Of a DNA stretch of 64,000 bases, positions 16,576 to 26,024 are shown one piece after another. Positions within the stretch are counted from its first letter, which is position 1; every line of letters begins with the position of its first letter. Origin of the DNA: Neptuniibacter halophilus (GTDB lineage: Bacteria; Pseudomonadota; Gammaproteobacteria; Pseudomonadales; Balneatricaceae). The stretch spans positions 2,728,001 through 2,792,000 of the forward strand of contig NZ_AP027292.1 of assembly GCF_030295765.1 (NCBI RefSeq). The letters run 5' to 3'. Under the pieces are notes generated by a model. It had not been told where the DNA came from and did not search any database. It saw only the letters and a program-made list of their open reading frames with translations. Position numbers and translations under genes: made by a program.

Positions 16576-19422
16576 ATGCCTCCGATAAAGTCTATGGACA
16601 GATCTTTTTTCAGTTTGCGGTGGAAAGTGTTTATCAATCTGCTGCTGGTGTTGGCCGTGGTGCACTTGCTGTATGGCTATTTCTCCTATTGGCAGATGAA
16701 TCAGCGAGCGGCTTCAGATCGGGAGGTCGCGTTCGAACGTGACCTGTTCTCCCTGCAGGGGTTGCTGGAGTCATCTTATAATCGTTTGCAGGAACTGGGG
16801 GAGATGATTCCGCTGGTGGTGGAATCCGGCTCAGAGCGGGAACCGGGCGCGGAGAATTTTATGCGTTCGGTGCGGCGCTTTTTCCCGGATCTGTTACTCA
16901 GTGGTTCTGTCGATGCCCTCTACCTTTATGATGCCGCCGGTGTGATCTATGAGCGGCAGGGCATTACGGTCAGTTTTCCGGAGCAGGTGGTGCTCGACGT
17001 GATCCGCGATGAAGCGCCGGTTAAATATTTTCATTGCCGTGAAGCCTGTCTGCGCTTTGTCGCGCTTCCGGTGCAACTGGATCAGGGACAAACCGGAGTA
17101 CTGGTGGTCGGCCGCGAAATGCGTGACGTGATCATCGATTTCAAACGTCTGCGCGGTCGTGATATCGGGCTGGCGCTGCAGCCCTCGGGCATGGGTGAGT
17201 CAGACCGGTTGTGGAAACTTGAGCTGAAGTATCTGACCGAGAAGCAGGAGAATATCAACCTGCTGGAAAATCTGGTGCGGCAGTATTCGATTCCGGCGGA
17301 CGGTGGCATGTATGAGCTTGAAGCCAATGACCGGATCTATCAGGTGATGCTGAAAACACCCACCGGCGCCCGGCCGGGCCAGGCATACTGGATCCTGATT
17401 GAGGATAATACCGACAGCTATCTGGCAGCGCGAAACGATCTGATTCAGCGTTTTCTGATCGCCGGTGCGGGGTTATTCCTGGCTTCTCTGTTCCAACTGG
17501 CGGTGCTCAGATCACCTTTGCGGATGCTGTCTGAGATCTCGGCATTGCTGCCTTTGCTCGCCCACAGTGCTTATGAAGAGATTCGTGAGCGGCTTGGTAT
17601 TATCAAGCGGCGCAGTTACTACCGCGATGAGCTGGACCTTCTGGGGGACAGTACACAGGAGCTGTCTTACAAGCTGGAACAACTGGAAACGTCGCTGATG
17701 GAGCGGGCGCAGAACCTGTCGGAGCGCTCCGTACAGTTGGAAGCGGAAAGGGATTTTGTCACCAACCTGCTGGATACCGCGGAAACCATCATTCTCACGC
17801 TGGACAGTCAGGGCAAAATTATGACCCTGAACCGTTTTGGTCAGGAACTGCTCGGATTAACCGCCGCGGAGGCAAAAGCGCTGACGTTCCTTGACCTGAA
17901 CCATGAGCCTAAAAAACGTGAATTGCATCGTGATTCACTGGAAGACCTGCTGAATCACCACCAGCAGCGGGTACAGATCGAGTCCGGGATACGCTCCAGC
18001 ACGGGCAAAATGTTGCAGGTCTCCTGGTTTCACTCCATCCTCAATTCGCCGGACAGTGAATCACGGGTATTGTCGATCGGGCTCGATTTTACCGAACGTC
18101 TGCAGGCGGAAAAACGGCTGGTATGGATGGCCAACCACGACCCGCTGACAGCGCTGCCCAATCGCCTTTTATTTAACGAAAAAGTCTCTCAGGCGATCAG
18201 CCGGGCTGATGAAAGCAGTGATCTGATCGCGGTGCTGTTCTGTGATCTGGACTCTTTTAAGGATGTGAATGACTCGCTGGGTCATCCGGTTGGTGATGAG
18301 CTGCTGCAACAGGCTGCTGAGCGGATTCAGCATGTGATTCGTAATCAGGGGGTGCTGGCCCGGCTGGGTGGAGATGAGTTCACTGTTCTGCTAGAGGGCT
18401 ACACGCAGGTGCAGGAGATTGAGAGGATCGCACAGCAGATTCTGAAGATCTTCCGCCAGTCCTTTATTATCGATGGCTATGAGATTTTCAGTACGATCAG
18501 TATCGGTATCTCGCTGTTCCCGGAGCACGGTCGTGATGTGATCAGCCTGATTCAGTGCGCCGACGTGGCCATGTTTGACGCCAAAGAAAACGGCAAAAGT
18601 CAGATGCGCTTCTATCACGATGAACAGGGTAGCCAGCGCTATGAACGCTTCTCACTGGTTAACGACCTGCGCAAGGCGCTGGATAAAGGCGAGTTTCGTC
18701 TGTTCTATCAGCCTCAGGTCGATGCCCGCAGCGGAAATGTGATGGGGGTCGAGGCGTTGTTGCGCTGGGAGCACAGTGAGGCCGGTATGATCTCACCCGC
18801 CAAATTTATCCCGCTGGCCGAGGAGCAGGGGCTGATTGTGCCTATCGGTGAATGGGTGTTGGAGGAGGCCTGCCGGAATGCTAAATCATGGCACGATCAG
18901 GGTATGGATATCCGGGTTGGGGTTAATATCGCCGGCCAGCAGATTATGCATGAAAGCCTGTTGCCGACTGTGCGCAGAGTCATTCGTGATACCGGGATCG
19001 ATCCGGGGCTGCTGGATCTGGAGGTAACGGAGAATTTCCTCTTACGTCAGTCTGAGGTGACGATTCCTAAGCTGCATAAGTTCCGGGAGATGGGCGTATC
19101 CCTGTCGATGGATGATTTCGGTACCGGCTTTTCATCGCTCAGTTACCTGAAAAAACTGCCCCTGAACACCCTGAAGATCGATCAGAGTTTTGTGCGTGAT
19201 ATCGGGGTCGATCCGGAAGGCGAGGCGATCGTTAAAGCGATTATCGTACTGGCCAAGAGCCTCGGTCTTGAGGCTCTTGCTGAGGGGGTCGAAACCAGTG
19301 AGCAGCTTTCCTATCTGCGGATTCATGGCTGCCACCTGATTCAGGGTTTCTACTTCAGTCGCCCTCTGCCATCAGAGGAGCTGCCGGAGTTTATAATGAG
19401 TCAGGCGGTGGAGATCAGCTAG
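16576..19422 (+). CDS. membrane PAS-GGDEF-EAL c-di-GMP protein
   Basis: A 948-residue inner-membrane signalling protein. TM1 lies near residues 16-38, a periplasmic sensor of about 250 residues follows, and TM2 lies near 290-310. A coiled linker leads to a PAS domain (about 395-510, NLLDTAETIILTLDSQGKIM), the GGDEF domain with an intact GGDEF motif at 598-602, and the EAL domain with EAL at 726-728 plus NIAG, TENFLL and DDFGTGFSSLSYL. Both synthesis and breakdown of c-di-GMP look possible. The ATG at 16576 (MPPIKSMDR) follows the porin stop. As third gene of the operon, its periplasmic domain could read the state of the small binding protein. Confidence 0.9.
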   Translation: MPPIKSMDRSFFSLRWKVFINLLLVLAVVHLLYGYFSYWQMNQRAASDREVAFERDLFSLQGLLESSYNRLQELGEMIPLVVESGSEREPGAENFMRSVRRFFPDLLLSGSVDALYLYDAAGVIYERQGITVSFPEQVVLDVIRDEAPVKYFHCREACLRFVALPVQLDQGQTGVLVVGREMRDVIIDFKRLRGRDIGLALQPSGMGESDRLWKLELKYLTEKQENINLLENLVRQYSIPADGGMYELEANDRIYQVMLKTPTGARPGQAYWILIEDNTDSYLAARNDLIQRFLIAGAGLFLASLFQLAVLRSPLRMLSEISALLPLLAHSAYEEIRERLGIIKRRSYYRDELDLLGDSTQELSYKLEQLETSLMERAQNLSERSVQLEAERDFVTNLLDTAETIILTLDSQGKIMTLNRFGQELLGLTAAEAKALTFLDLNHEPKKRELHRDSLEDLLNHHQQRVQIESGIRSSTGKMLQVSWFHSILNSPDSESRVLSIGLDFTERLQAEKRLVWMANHDPLTALPNRLLFNEKVSQAISRADESSDLIAVLFCDLDSFKDVNDSLGHPVGDELLQQAAERIQHVIRNQGVLARLGGDEFTVLLEGYTQVQEIERIAQQILKIFRQSFIIDGYEIFSTISIGISLFPEHGRDVISLIQCADVAMFDAKENGKSQMRFYHDEQGSQRYERFSLVNDLRKALDKGEFRLFYQPQVDARSGNVMGVEALLRWEHSEAGMISPAKFIPLAEEQGLIVPIGEWVLEEACRNAKSWHDQGMDIRVGVNIAGQQIMHESLLPTVRRVIRDTGIDPGLLDLEVTENFLLRQSEVTIPKLHKFREMGVSLSMDDFGTGFSSLSYLKKLPLNTLKIDQSFVRDIGVDPEGEAIVKAIIVLAKSLGLEALAEGVETSEQLSYLRIHGCHLIQGFYFSRPLPSEELPEFIMSQAVEIS

Positions 19423-19442
19423 GTTCTTCAGGTACAGGCTGC

Positions 19443-19838
19443 TTAGTTCTGGCCGAAAATGGCGGCGCGTTTGTTGATATAGTCGAACGTCTCGCCCTGT
19501 TCTTCGGCGGCGAAGCGCATCTCATCAAGCTGCTGGAAGTTATCGATTTCGTAGTCGGTCATATTGTGCAGGTTGTTGCCGCCAAAATACCACAGCAGAT
19601 CGCGGGCGATCAGATGGGCCAGTTCCGGGTAGCGACGGAATGCTTTATCAATAAAGTCCTCGCCCTGTTCATGAACACCGGCTTTTTCGGCTTCAAAATC
19701 TTCGATTAACTGGCGAAACTCTTCGATAAAATCGAGATCGTCCTGAGCCGGTTCGTCACTGGTAAACGGTTTACGGTTAATGAAGTTGTTGTAAGCAATT
19801 TTTAAAAAATTCAGATGATGAATTTGGTAAGATGTCAT
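19443..19838 (-). CDS. PA2817-like conserved protein, unknown function
   Basis: A 131-residue acidic soluble protein with DLLWYFGGNNLHNMTDYEIDNFQQLDEM-type conservation that I recall from Pseudomonas PA2817 family proteins, which lie near the same ABC-2 exporter genes there. No catalytic motif or membrane segment is seen. It is convergent with the GGDEF-EAL gene and divergent from the exporter genes. Confidence 0.7.
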   Translation of the reverse strand: MTSYQIHHLNFLKIAYNNFINRKPFTSDEPAQDDLDFIEEFRQLIEDFEAEKAGVHEQGEDFIDKAFRRYPELAHLIARDLLWYFGGNNLHNMTDYEIDNFQQLDEMRFAAEEQGETFDYINKRAAIFGQN

Positions 19839-20079
19839 TCCGGTCTCCGCTTTGAGGTCGCGGCTATTCTATAAGCTTGAGCCTGAACCGGCCAGCTTTC
19901 CGCCCGCTTCCCGGTATTGTAGCGGTTTCAACAAAACTATGTTGCAGCCCGTGTCGCTTGAAATTGCCGAAGTGACCCTTATTTTAGAGGCTGTGCATAT
20001 ACTTCCGGGCGGAAACGCCCCGACCGGTATACAGCATCCGATAATAAACCTGACAGCCAATAACTCCCGGGAATGGTAG

Positions 20080-21012
20080 ATGACCCAAGCCTTATCAATA
20101 GAAAAACTGCATAAAGTTTACGGCAACGGCTTTGAAGCGCTCAAAGAGATCAGCTTCAGTGTCAGCGAGGGGGATTTTTTCGCCCTGCTGGGGCCGAACG
20201 GTGCCGGTAAATCCACCACGTTGGGCATCGTCTCCTCTCTGGTGAACAAAACCTCCGGTAAGGTATCGATCTTTGGTATTGATCTGGATAAAAACCTGAC
20301 CAGAGCGAAGATGAATCTGGGCGTCGTGCCGCAGGAGTTCAACTTCAATATGTTTGAGAATGTCCGCGACATACTGGTGACCCAGGCGGGTTATTACGGC
20401 ATCTCCCGACCTGCTGCGACTGAGCGGGCCGATTATTACCTGAAAAAACTCGGGCTCTGGGAGAAGCGTAATGGCCCGGCGCGGATGCTCTCCGGTGGCA
20501 TGAAACGCCGCCTGATGATCGCCCGGGCATTGATGCATGATCCCAAACTGCTGATTCTGGATGAGCCGACAGCGGGGGTAGATATCGAGCTGCGTCGTTC
20601 GATGTGGGAGTTCCTGCAGGAGATCAACCGTGCCGGAACCACCATCATCCTCACCACCCACTATCTGGAGGAGGCTGAGAGCCTGTGTCGCAATATTGCG
20701 ATTATTGACCACGGCCAGATCATCAAGAACACCAGTATGCGGGAGCTGCTGCAGCAACTGAATACTGAGACTTTTATTCTCGATCTGGAGCAGCCGCTGC
20801 AGAACCTGCCGGAGCTGCCCGGCTACACCCTTCGTCAGTTGGATGACGGGGTGCTGGAAGTGGATGTTTTCAAGGAGCAGGGGCTGAATGCGCTGTTCAA
20901 AGAGCTGGATAATCTGGGCATTGCGGTCAGCAGTATGCGCAACAAGTCCAACCGTCTGGAAGAGCTGTTTGTCTCTCTGGTAGATAAGAATCTGAAACAG
21001 GAAACTGCATGA
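20080..21012 (+). CDS. yadG: ABC-2 transporter ATP-binding protein
   Basis: A 310-residue ATPase subunit of an exporter. Walker A is GPNGAGKST near residues 38-46, the Q-loop is VPQEFNFNMFE, the signature is MLSGGMKRRLMIARALM, Walker B is LLILDEPTAGVD, and the switch is TTHYLEEAE. It follows the sequence of E. coli YadG closely from memory (SSLVNKTSGKVSIFG). It overlaps the permease gene by four bases (ATGA). The substrate is unknown. Confidence 0.93.
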   Translation: MTQALSIEKLHKVYGNGFEALKEISFSVSEGDFFALLGPNGAGKSTTLGIVSSLVNKTSGKVSIFGIDLDKNLTRAKMNLGVVPQEFNFNMFENVRDILVTQAGYYGISRPAATERADYYLKKLGLWEKRNGPARMLSGGMKRRLMIARALMHDPKLLILDEPTAGVDIELRRSMWEFLQEINRAGTTIILTTHYLEEAESLCRNIAIIDHGQIIKNTSMRELLQQLNTETFILDLEQPLQNLPELPGYTLRQLDDGVLEVDVFKEQGLNALFKELDNLGIAVSSMRNKSNRLEELFVSLVDKNLKQETA

Positions 21013-21782
21013 ACACCCAAGCCCTATTTGTAGCCTTCTGGACGATCGTTCGTCGCGAAGTCAGACGTTTTACCCGGATCTGGGCGCAGACGCTGCTGCC
21101 GCCGGCGATCACCATGACGCTTTATTTTATTATCTTCGGTAACCTGATCGGCAGCCGGATCGGTGAGATGGGCGGTTTCGACTATATGGAGTATATCGTG
21201 CCGGGCCTGATCATGATGTCGGTGATCACTAACTCCTACAGCAACGTGGTTTCTTCTTTCTACAGCACCAAGTTTCAGCGCAACATCGAAGAGCTGCTGG
21301 TGTCACCGGTACCGAACTGGGTGATACTGAGTGGTTTTGTGCTGGGGGGCGTTGCCCGCGGTCTGGGCGTTGGTTTTATTGTCACCTTGCTGTCGCTGTT
21401 CTTTACTGACCTTCAGGTTCAGCATCTGGGGGTGACCATTGTGGTGGTATTCCTGACCTCGGTTCTGTTCTCTCTGGGGGGCTTTATCAACGCGGTGTTT
21501 GCCAACTCATTTGATGATATCAGCATTATCCCGACCTTCGTTCTGACGCCACTGACCTACCTCGGCGGGGTGTTTTACTCGATTCAGTTACTGCCGGAGT
21601 TCTGGCAGGGCGTGTCTCAGTTGAACCCGATCCTTTATATGGTGAACACCTTCAGGTACGGTATCCTTGGTATCAGTGATATTAATGTGGGTTTTGCCTT
21701 CACAATGATCCTGCTGTTTATTGCCGGGTTATTCTCTTATGCCCTCTATCTGCTCCGCAATGGTAAAGGTATTCGCAGTTAA
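21009..21782 (+). CDS. yadH: ABC-2 transporter permease
   Basis: A 257-residue inner-membrane protein with six predicted helices and the ABC-2 family features YIVPGLIMMSVITNSYSNVVSSF and LSPVPN-like EELLVSPVPNW. It pairs with the ATPase by a four-base overlap. YadGH-type exporters have no settled substrate. It is followed with a one-base overlap (TAATG) by queF. Confidence 0.93.
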   Translation: MNTQALFVAFWTIVRREVRRFTRIWAQTLLPPAITMTLYFIIFGNLIGSRIGEMGGFDYMEYIVPGLIMMSVITNSYSNVVSSFYSTKFQRNIEELLVSPVPNWVILSGFVLGGVARGLGVGFIVTLLSLFFTDLQVQHLGVTIVVVFLTSVLFSLGGFINAVFANSFDDISIIPTFVLTPLTYLGGVFYSIQLLPEFWQGVSQLNPILYMVNTFRYGILGISDINVGFAFTMILLFIAGLFSYALYLLRNGKGIRS

Positions 21783-22606
21783 TGAAACAAGATGACATCA
21801 TCACGCAGTCTCCGCTGGGTCAGGAGACGGCTTACGTCAACACCTATGATCCCTCTCAGCTATACCCGATCGCACGGGATATCAACTGGAAGCAACAGGG
21901 CGTGGAGCGGTCTGAGCTGCCGTTTTCCGGCGTCGATATCTGGAACGCCTACGAGCTCTCCTGGCTGAATATGCGTGGCAAGCCGGAGGTGCGTCTGGCG
22001 GAGTTCCGTCTGTATGCCGATTCCGAGAATATTATCGAGTCCAAATCGTTCAAGCTTTATCTTAACTCCTTTAACCTGAGTCGTTTCGAGTCAGAAGCGG
22101 AGGTCAGAGCGCGTCTGCTGGAAGATCTTGGCAAGGCGGCGGGTGGCCGGGTCGATGTCCGTATCTACCATCCGGATCAGGCACCTGAATTTGGTCAGTT
22201 TACGGGTTTCTGTATCGACAATCAGGATGTGGAAATTGAACACTACAGCCCTGCGCCGGAGCTCCTGACCACCGGAGAAGATAAAGTGGAAGAGGTGCTA
22301 TACAGCCACCTGCTCAAATCCAACTGTCCGGTCACCGGTCAGCCCGACTGGGCAACACTGGGTATCTGTTACAGCGGTATCGAAATTGAGCGTGAAGGTT
22401 TACTTAAGTACATCATCTCCTACCGCGAGCATGGCGATTTCCACGAGCAGTGTGTCGAAAAAATCTTCATGGATATCTGGCAGCGCTGCCAGCCGGAAAG
22501 TCTGAGTGTCTATGCGCGTTATGTACGCCGTGGTGGTCTGGATATCAATCCGTTCCGCAGCAGTGATTCCGAAGATATCGACAACCTGCGCCTGAGCCGC
22601 CAGTAA
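21782..22606 (+). CDS. queF: NADPH-dependent 7-cyano-7-deazaguanine reductase
   Basis: Reduces preQ0 to preQ1 in queuosine biosynthesis. The 274-residue length marks the long, two-domain QueF form. The nucleophilic Cys is C182 in SNCPVTGQPDW, and the substrate-binding stretch is ESKSFKLYLNSFNLSRF. Later FMDIWQRCQPESLSVYARYVRRGG is typical of the C-terminal domain. It is translationally coupled to yadH by TAATG and is likely co-transcribed with yadGH and the following nitroreductase. Confidence 0.96.
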   Translation: MKQDDIITQSPLGQETAYVNTYDPSQLYPIARDINWKQQGVERSELPFSGVDIWNAYELSWLNMRGKPEVRLAEFRLYADSENIIESKSFKLYLNSFNLSRFESEAEVRARLLEDLGKAAGGRVDVRIYHPDQAPEFGQFTGFCIDNQDVEIEHYSPAPELLTTGEDKVEEVLYSHLLKSNCPVTGQPDWATLGICYSGIEIEREGLLKYIISYREHGDFHEQCVEKIFMDIWQRCQPESLSVYARYVRRGGLDINPFRSSDSEDIDNLRLSRQ

Positions 22607-22615
22607 GGAGCCAAA

Positions 22616-23173
22616 ATGGACGCGTTAGACCTGTTACATAACCGGGTATCCTGCCCGGTCCTGTCTGAACCCGGCCCGACAGAAGAACAACTGGAGGCCA
22701 TGTTTCAGGCAGCCCTGCGGGCACCGGACCACGGTGCAATTCGCCCCTGGCGTTTTCTCACCATTGCGGGGGAGCAGCGACACAAGCTGGGTGAACTGTT
22801 TTTACAGGCGGCCCTGCAGGATGATCCGGATCTGGCGCCAGAGCGCCGCGAAAAAATTCTCAATATGCCGTTGCGGGCACCCACCCTGATTGTGGTGATC
22901 GCTGCGGTACGTGAACACCCGAAGGTGCCGCTGCTGGAGCAGGAAGTGTCTGCGGGTTGTGCGGCACAGAACATCATTCTGGCAGCCCATGCCCAGGGCG
23001 TCGGCGCCATGTGGCGTACCGGCGATATGGCTTACCATTCTCAGGTACGTCAGGGGCTGGGCGTAGCCGACGCGGAAACCATTATCGGCTATATCTACCT
23101 CGGCACTGCTGCCAAAATGCGCCGCGCGCCGCAGCATGATCTGAGTGATTACGTGGCCTCCTGGCCGGTTTAA
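22616..23173 (+). CDS. nitroreductase family protein (YdjA-like)
   Basis: A 185-residue FMN-dependent oxidoreductase. The N-terminal LLHNRVSCPVLSEPGPTEEQL and AALRAPDHGAIRPWRFLTI stretches are the FMN-binding region of the small YdjA-type nitroreductases, and AGCAAQNIILAAHAQGVGAMWRTG is the core helix. The usual role is reduction of nitro or quinone compounds by NAD(P)H; the natural substrate is unknown. It lies 10 bases after queF. Confidence 0.88.
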   Translation: MDALDLLHNRVSCPVLSEPGPTEEQLEAMFQAALRAPDHGAIRPWRFLTIAGEQRHKLGELFLQAALQDDPDLAPERREKILNMPLRAPTLIVVIAAVREHPKVPLLEQEVSAGCAAQNIILAAHAQGVGAMWRTGDMAYHSQVRQGLGVADAETIIGYIYLGTAAKMRRAPQHDLSDYVASWPV

Positions 23174-23186
23174 GGGGGGAAACGCC

Positions 23187-23663
23187 ATGGACAGACAGCA
23201 GCAGGCGGATCAGTTTCTGGAGTGGCTCCGGGGGCAGATCCCGCTGATTAACCATATGGGCTTTCAGCCGCTGCGCTGGGATGGCCATGAACTGCAGATG
23301 GGGGCTGAACTGGCGCCTAATGTGAATGATAAGGGCACCGGTTTTGGTGGTTCTCTGGCGACCGTGGCGACGCTTTGTGGCTGGAGTATTATCACCCTCT
23401 ACCTGCGCGAGCAGGGGCGCAACGATGATGTGGTGATCCGCGACAGTCATCTCGAATATTTTCTTCCGGTCACCCGTGATTTTACGGCAGTGACCCAACT
23501 GCCGGCCCCTGAAACCCTGAGCGGTTTTGATGCCAGAATGGCAGATAAGGGACGTGCCCGGATGGATCTGGTGATCGAAATCAGACAGGACGACAAGCTG
23601 GCGCTGCGTCTCAGTGGCAGTTATGTGGCACTGGAAAAGAAAGCGCCATCCTCGCCTGAATAA
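23187..23663 (+). CDS. hotdog-fold thioesterase (YiiD C-terminal type)
   Basis: A 158-residue protein. PLINHMGFQPLRWDGHELQMGAELAPNVNDKGTGFGGSL carries the hotdog-fold pattern of the putative thioesterase domain found at the C-terminus of YiiD. The ATG at 23187 follows AAGGGGGGA; an open frame from 23145 adds residues overlapping the nitroreductase end. The acyl-CoA substrate is unknown. It ends the yadG-queF-nitroreductase operon. Confidence 0.75.
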   Translation: MDRQQQADQFLEWLRGQIPLINHMGFQPLRWDGHELQMGAELAPNVNDKGTGFGGSLATVATLCGWSIITLYLREQGRNDDVVIRDSHLEYFLPVTRDFTAVTQLPAPETLSGFDARMADKGRARMDLVIEIRQDDKLALRLSGSYVALEKKAPSSPE

Positions 23664-23716
23664 ATGCCTGCGGAGTGCTTCTGTTCAGAGGCACTCATCA
23701 TTTTTGGAAAAATCAC

Positions 23717-23748
23717 TTGAGTCTGGAGTAAGCTTCAGGGTTTATGCT
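23717..23748 (+). promoter_or_regulatory. CueR-type operator-promoter candidate for copA
   Basis: TTGAGT (23717-23722) and TATGCT (23743-23748) are 20 bases apart (19 if TTATGC is used), longer than a normal sigma-70 spacer. The spacer holds the dyad CTGGAG-TAAG-CTTCAG. Overlong spacers with a central dyad are the mark of MerR-family control, and CueR is the known copA activator. No cueR gene is in the window. Confidence 0.55.
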
Positions 23749-23783
23749 GTCAGCATATTCAGTAAAAGCTTAAGGTTTTTCCT

Positions 23784-26000
23784 ATGATCTATCGTTTTTC
23801 TCTCCAGGGTATCACGTGTGCCGGTTGTGTCCGCTCACTGGAGCGGGGGCTGCAGGGCGCGCCGGTTATCGAAGATTATTCTGTTAATTTTGCCGATCGG
23901 GGCCTGAGCGTCTCGACCTCCGGATCTGCTGCGGAGGTGATTGCCGTGGTTGAAGCGGCGGGTTATGGCGCCATCGAACTCAATGATGAAGACGGACTGG
24001 CTCAGGCGGAAGCCGCGGAGCAGGCCCATTATCTGCGAGCATTGCAGCGCAGTTTTATCGGCCTTGGTTTTGGTGCGCTGCTGATGATTCAGGCCTGGTT
24101 TGGGCTAATGCCGGATATTACTACATCGGGTGGTCAGTTGCTGGGGGCCGTCACCGGGCTGGCCGCGCTGTTGCTGATGGGCTTCTGTGCCGGGCATATC
24201 TACCGTGGCGCGCTGAGTTCGGCTCGCCGCCTGAATTTTAATATGGATACCCTGATCGCACTGGGTACCGGTGCGGCCTGGATCTATTCCTCGGGGATTC
24301 TGTTACTGGCGGCTGCCGGGGCGAACCTGCCGGATGTAGCGCGTCACCTTTATTATGAGGCGGCCGTGATGATTCTCGGTTTTATTCTGCTGGGTCAGGC
24401 TCTGGAAGCCCGGGCACGGAAAAAAACCGGCGATTCTATCCGCAGTCTGATGAACCTGCAGCCAGCAATCGCGCTGCGGATCCGGCAGGGTGAGGAGAAG
24501 GAGGTCGCGGTAGCGCTGCTGGCACCGGGCGATCAGGTACGTATCCGACCGGGCGAACGGGTGCCGGTGGATGGCGAGGTGGCCTCCGGAGACAGTTATC
24601 TGGATGAATCCATGCTCACCGGGGAATCGGTGCCTGTGCATAAGTTTGCCGGCGAGAAGCTGGTGGGGGGCACACTTAACGGTTCCGGCAGCCTGTTGAT
24701 GAATGTTGAGCAGGTGGGCTCGCAGACGGTTCTGGCGCAGATTATTGAAGCGGTGCGTGAAGCGCAGAACTGTAAGCCGGAGCTGGGACGTCTGGCAGAC
24801 AGAATCGCTGCGGTCTTTGTTCCGGTTGTGGTTGGCATTGCCCTGCTGACCGCACTGATCTGGTGGATCTGGGGTCCGGCACCGCAGTACAGCTACGCCA
24901 TTATCACCATGATGACGGTGCTGATTATCGCTTGCCCCTGCGCTCTGGGACTGGCGACACCCATGTCGGTGATGGTCGCTGTCGGGCGTGCAGCGCAGGG
25001 GGGGATTCTGATCCGCAATGCCGATGCTCTGCAACTGGCTGAAACGCTGAGCACCATCGTACTGGATAAAACCGGCACCCTGACGCTGGGTAAGCCGCAA
25101 CTGACCGATCAGCACTATCTGCTGCCGGAGTCGGAACAGGCACAGGTCAAGGCGGTGGTGGCGGCGCTGGAATCACACTCAGAGCACCCGCTGGCGCAGG
25201 CGCTGGTGAGGGATCTGGAGGTGCCGGAGAAGGCAGAAGTCAGTGATTTTTCCAGCCAGCCGGGTTCAGGCGTCAGTGCCACGTATGAAGGTCAGCGCTG
25301 GCTGGCGGGTAACCGTCACTGGCTGGAGCAGAATCAGGTTGATTGTTCCGCGCTGGAGTCGGAGATTGCCGTCTGGAGTCAACAGGCGCGTTCTCTGGTG
25401 TTTGTGGCCCGTGATCAGGAGCTGGTGGCGCTCTACGGCGTGGCTGATCCGCTCAAATCTGATTCAGCCGCGGCAGTAAAAGCGCTACAGGAGGCGGGTT
25501 TACAGGTCGTGCTGCTGTCGGGGGATAACCGGCAGACGGCAGAAGCGGTTGCCGCCCAGGTGGGTATTACCGAGGTGATTGCTGATGTCCGGCCAGAGCA
25601 GAAACAGGAGGTGATCAGTCAACTGCAGCAGCAGGGCGAAACCGTAGCGATGGTCGGGGATGGCGTGAATGATGCACCGGCGCTGGCGCAGGCGGATCTC
25701 GGTTATGCCATTGGCAGTGGGTCTGATATTGCCATCGCCTGTGCTGATGTGACCCTGATGTCGGGATCCCTGCATGGGGTTAGCCGGGCAATCAATCTGT
25801 CACGGGCCACGGTGCGGAATATACGTCAGAACCTGTTTGGCGCGTTCATTTATAATGCACTGGCGATTCCGGTAGCGGCGGGTGCACTCTATCCGCTGGC
25901 GGGTATGTTGCTGAATCCGGCCATAGCCGGTGCGGCTATGGCCATGTCTTCAGTCACTGTGGTCAGTAACGCCAATCGTCTGCGTTGGCTTAAACTCTAA
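23784..26000 (+). CDS. copA: copper-exporting P1B-type ATPase
   Basis: A 738-residue inner-membrane Cu(I) exporter. One N-terminal HMA domain has the CxxC site GITCAGC (near residues 8-14), then paired helices, the actuator domain with MLTGESVPV, the CPC metal site in IACPCALGLATP, the phosphorylation site DKTGTLT, the HP motif in SEHPLAQAL, and the hinge GDGVNDAPAL. All catalytic motifs are intact. It is monocistronic, with a MerR-type promoter upstream. Confidence 0.96.
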   Translation: MIYRFSLQGITCAGCVRSLERGLQGAPVIEDYSVNFADRGLSVSTSGSAAEVIAVVEAAGYGAIELNDEDGLAQAEAAEQAHYLRALQRSFIGLGFGALLMIQAWFGLMPDITTSGGQLLGAVTGLAALLLMGFCAGHIYRGALSSARRLNFNMDTLIALGTGAAWIYSSGILLLAAAGANLPDVARHLYYEAAVMILGFILLGQALEARARKKTGDSIRSLMNLQPAIALRIRQGEEKEVAVALLAPGDQVRIRPGERVPVDGEVASGDSYLDESMLTGESVPVHKFAGEKLVGGTLNGSGSLLMNVEQVGSQTVLAQIIEAVREAQNCKPELGRLADRIAAVFVPVVVGIALLTALIWWIWGPAPQYSYAIITMMTVLIIACPCALGLATPMSVMVAVGRAAQGGILIRNADALQLAETLSTIVLDKTGTLTLGKPQLTDQHYLLPESEQAQVKAVVAALESHSEHPLAQALVRDLEVPEKAEVSDFSSQPGSGVSATYEGQRWLAGNRHWLEQNQVDCSALESEIAVWSQQARSLVFVARDQELVALYGVADPLKSDSAAAVKALQEAGLQVVLLSGDNRQTAEAVAAQVGITEVIADVRPEQKQEVISQLQQQGETVAMVGDGVNDAPALAQADLGYAIGSGSDIAIACADVTLMSGSLHGVSRAINLSRATVRNIRQNLFGAFIYNALAIPVAAGALYPLAGMLLNPAIAGAAMAMSSVTVVSNANRLRWLKL

Positions 26001-26024
26001 GCCCACGTTGCGCTGATTTGGCCG

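Noticed and set aside
24303..25115. 270-residue minus-strand frame opposite copA
   Set aside because: Antisense shadow of the ATPase gene.
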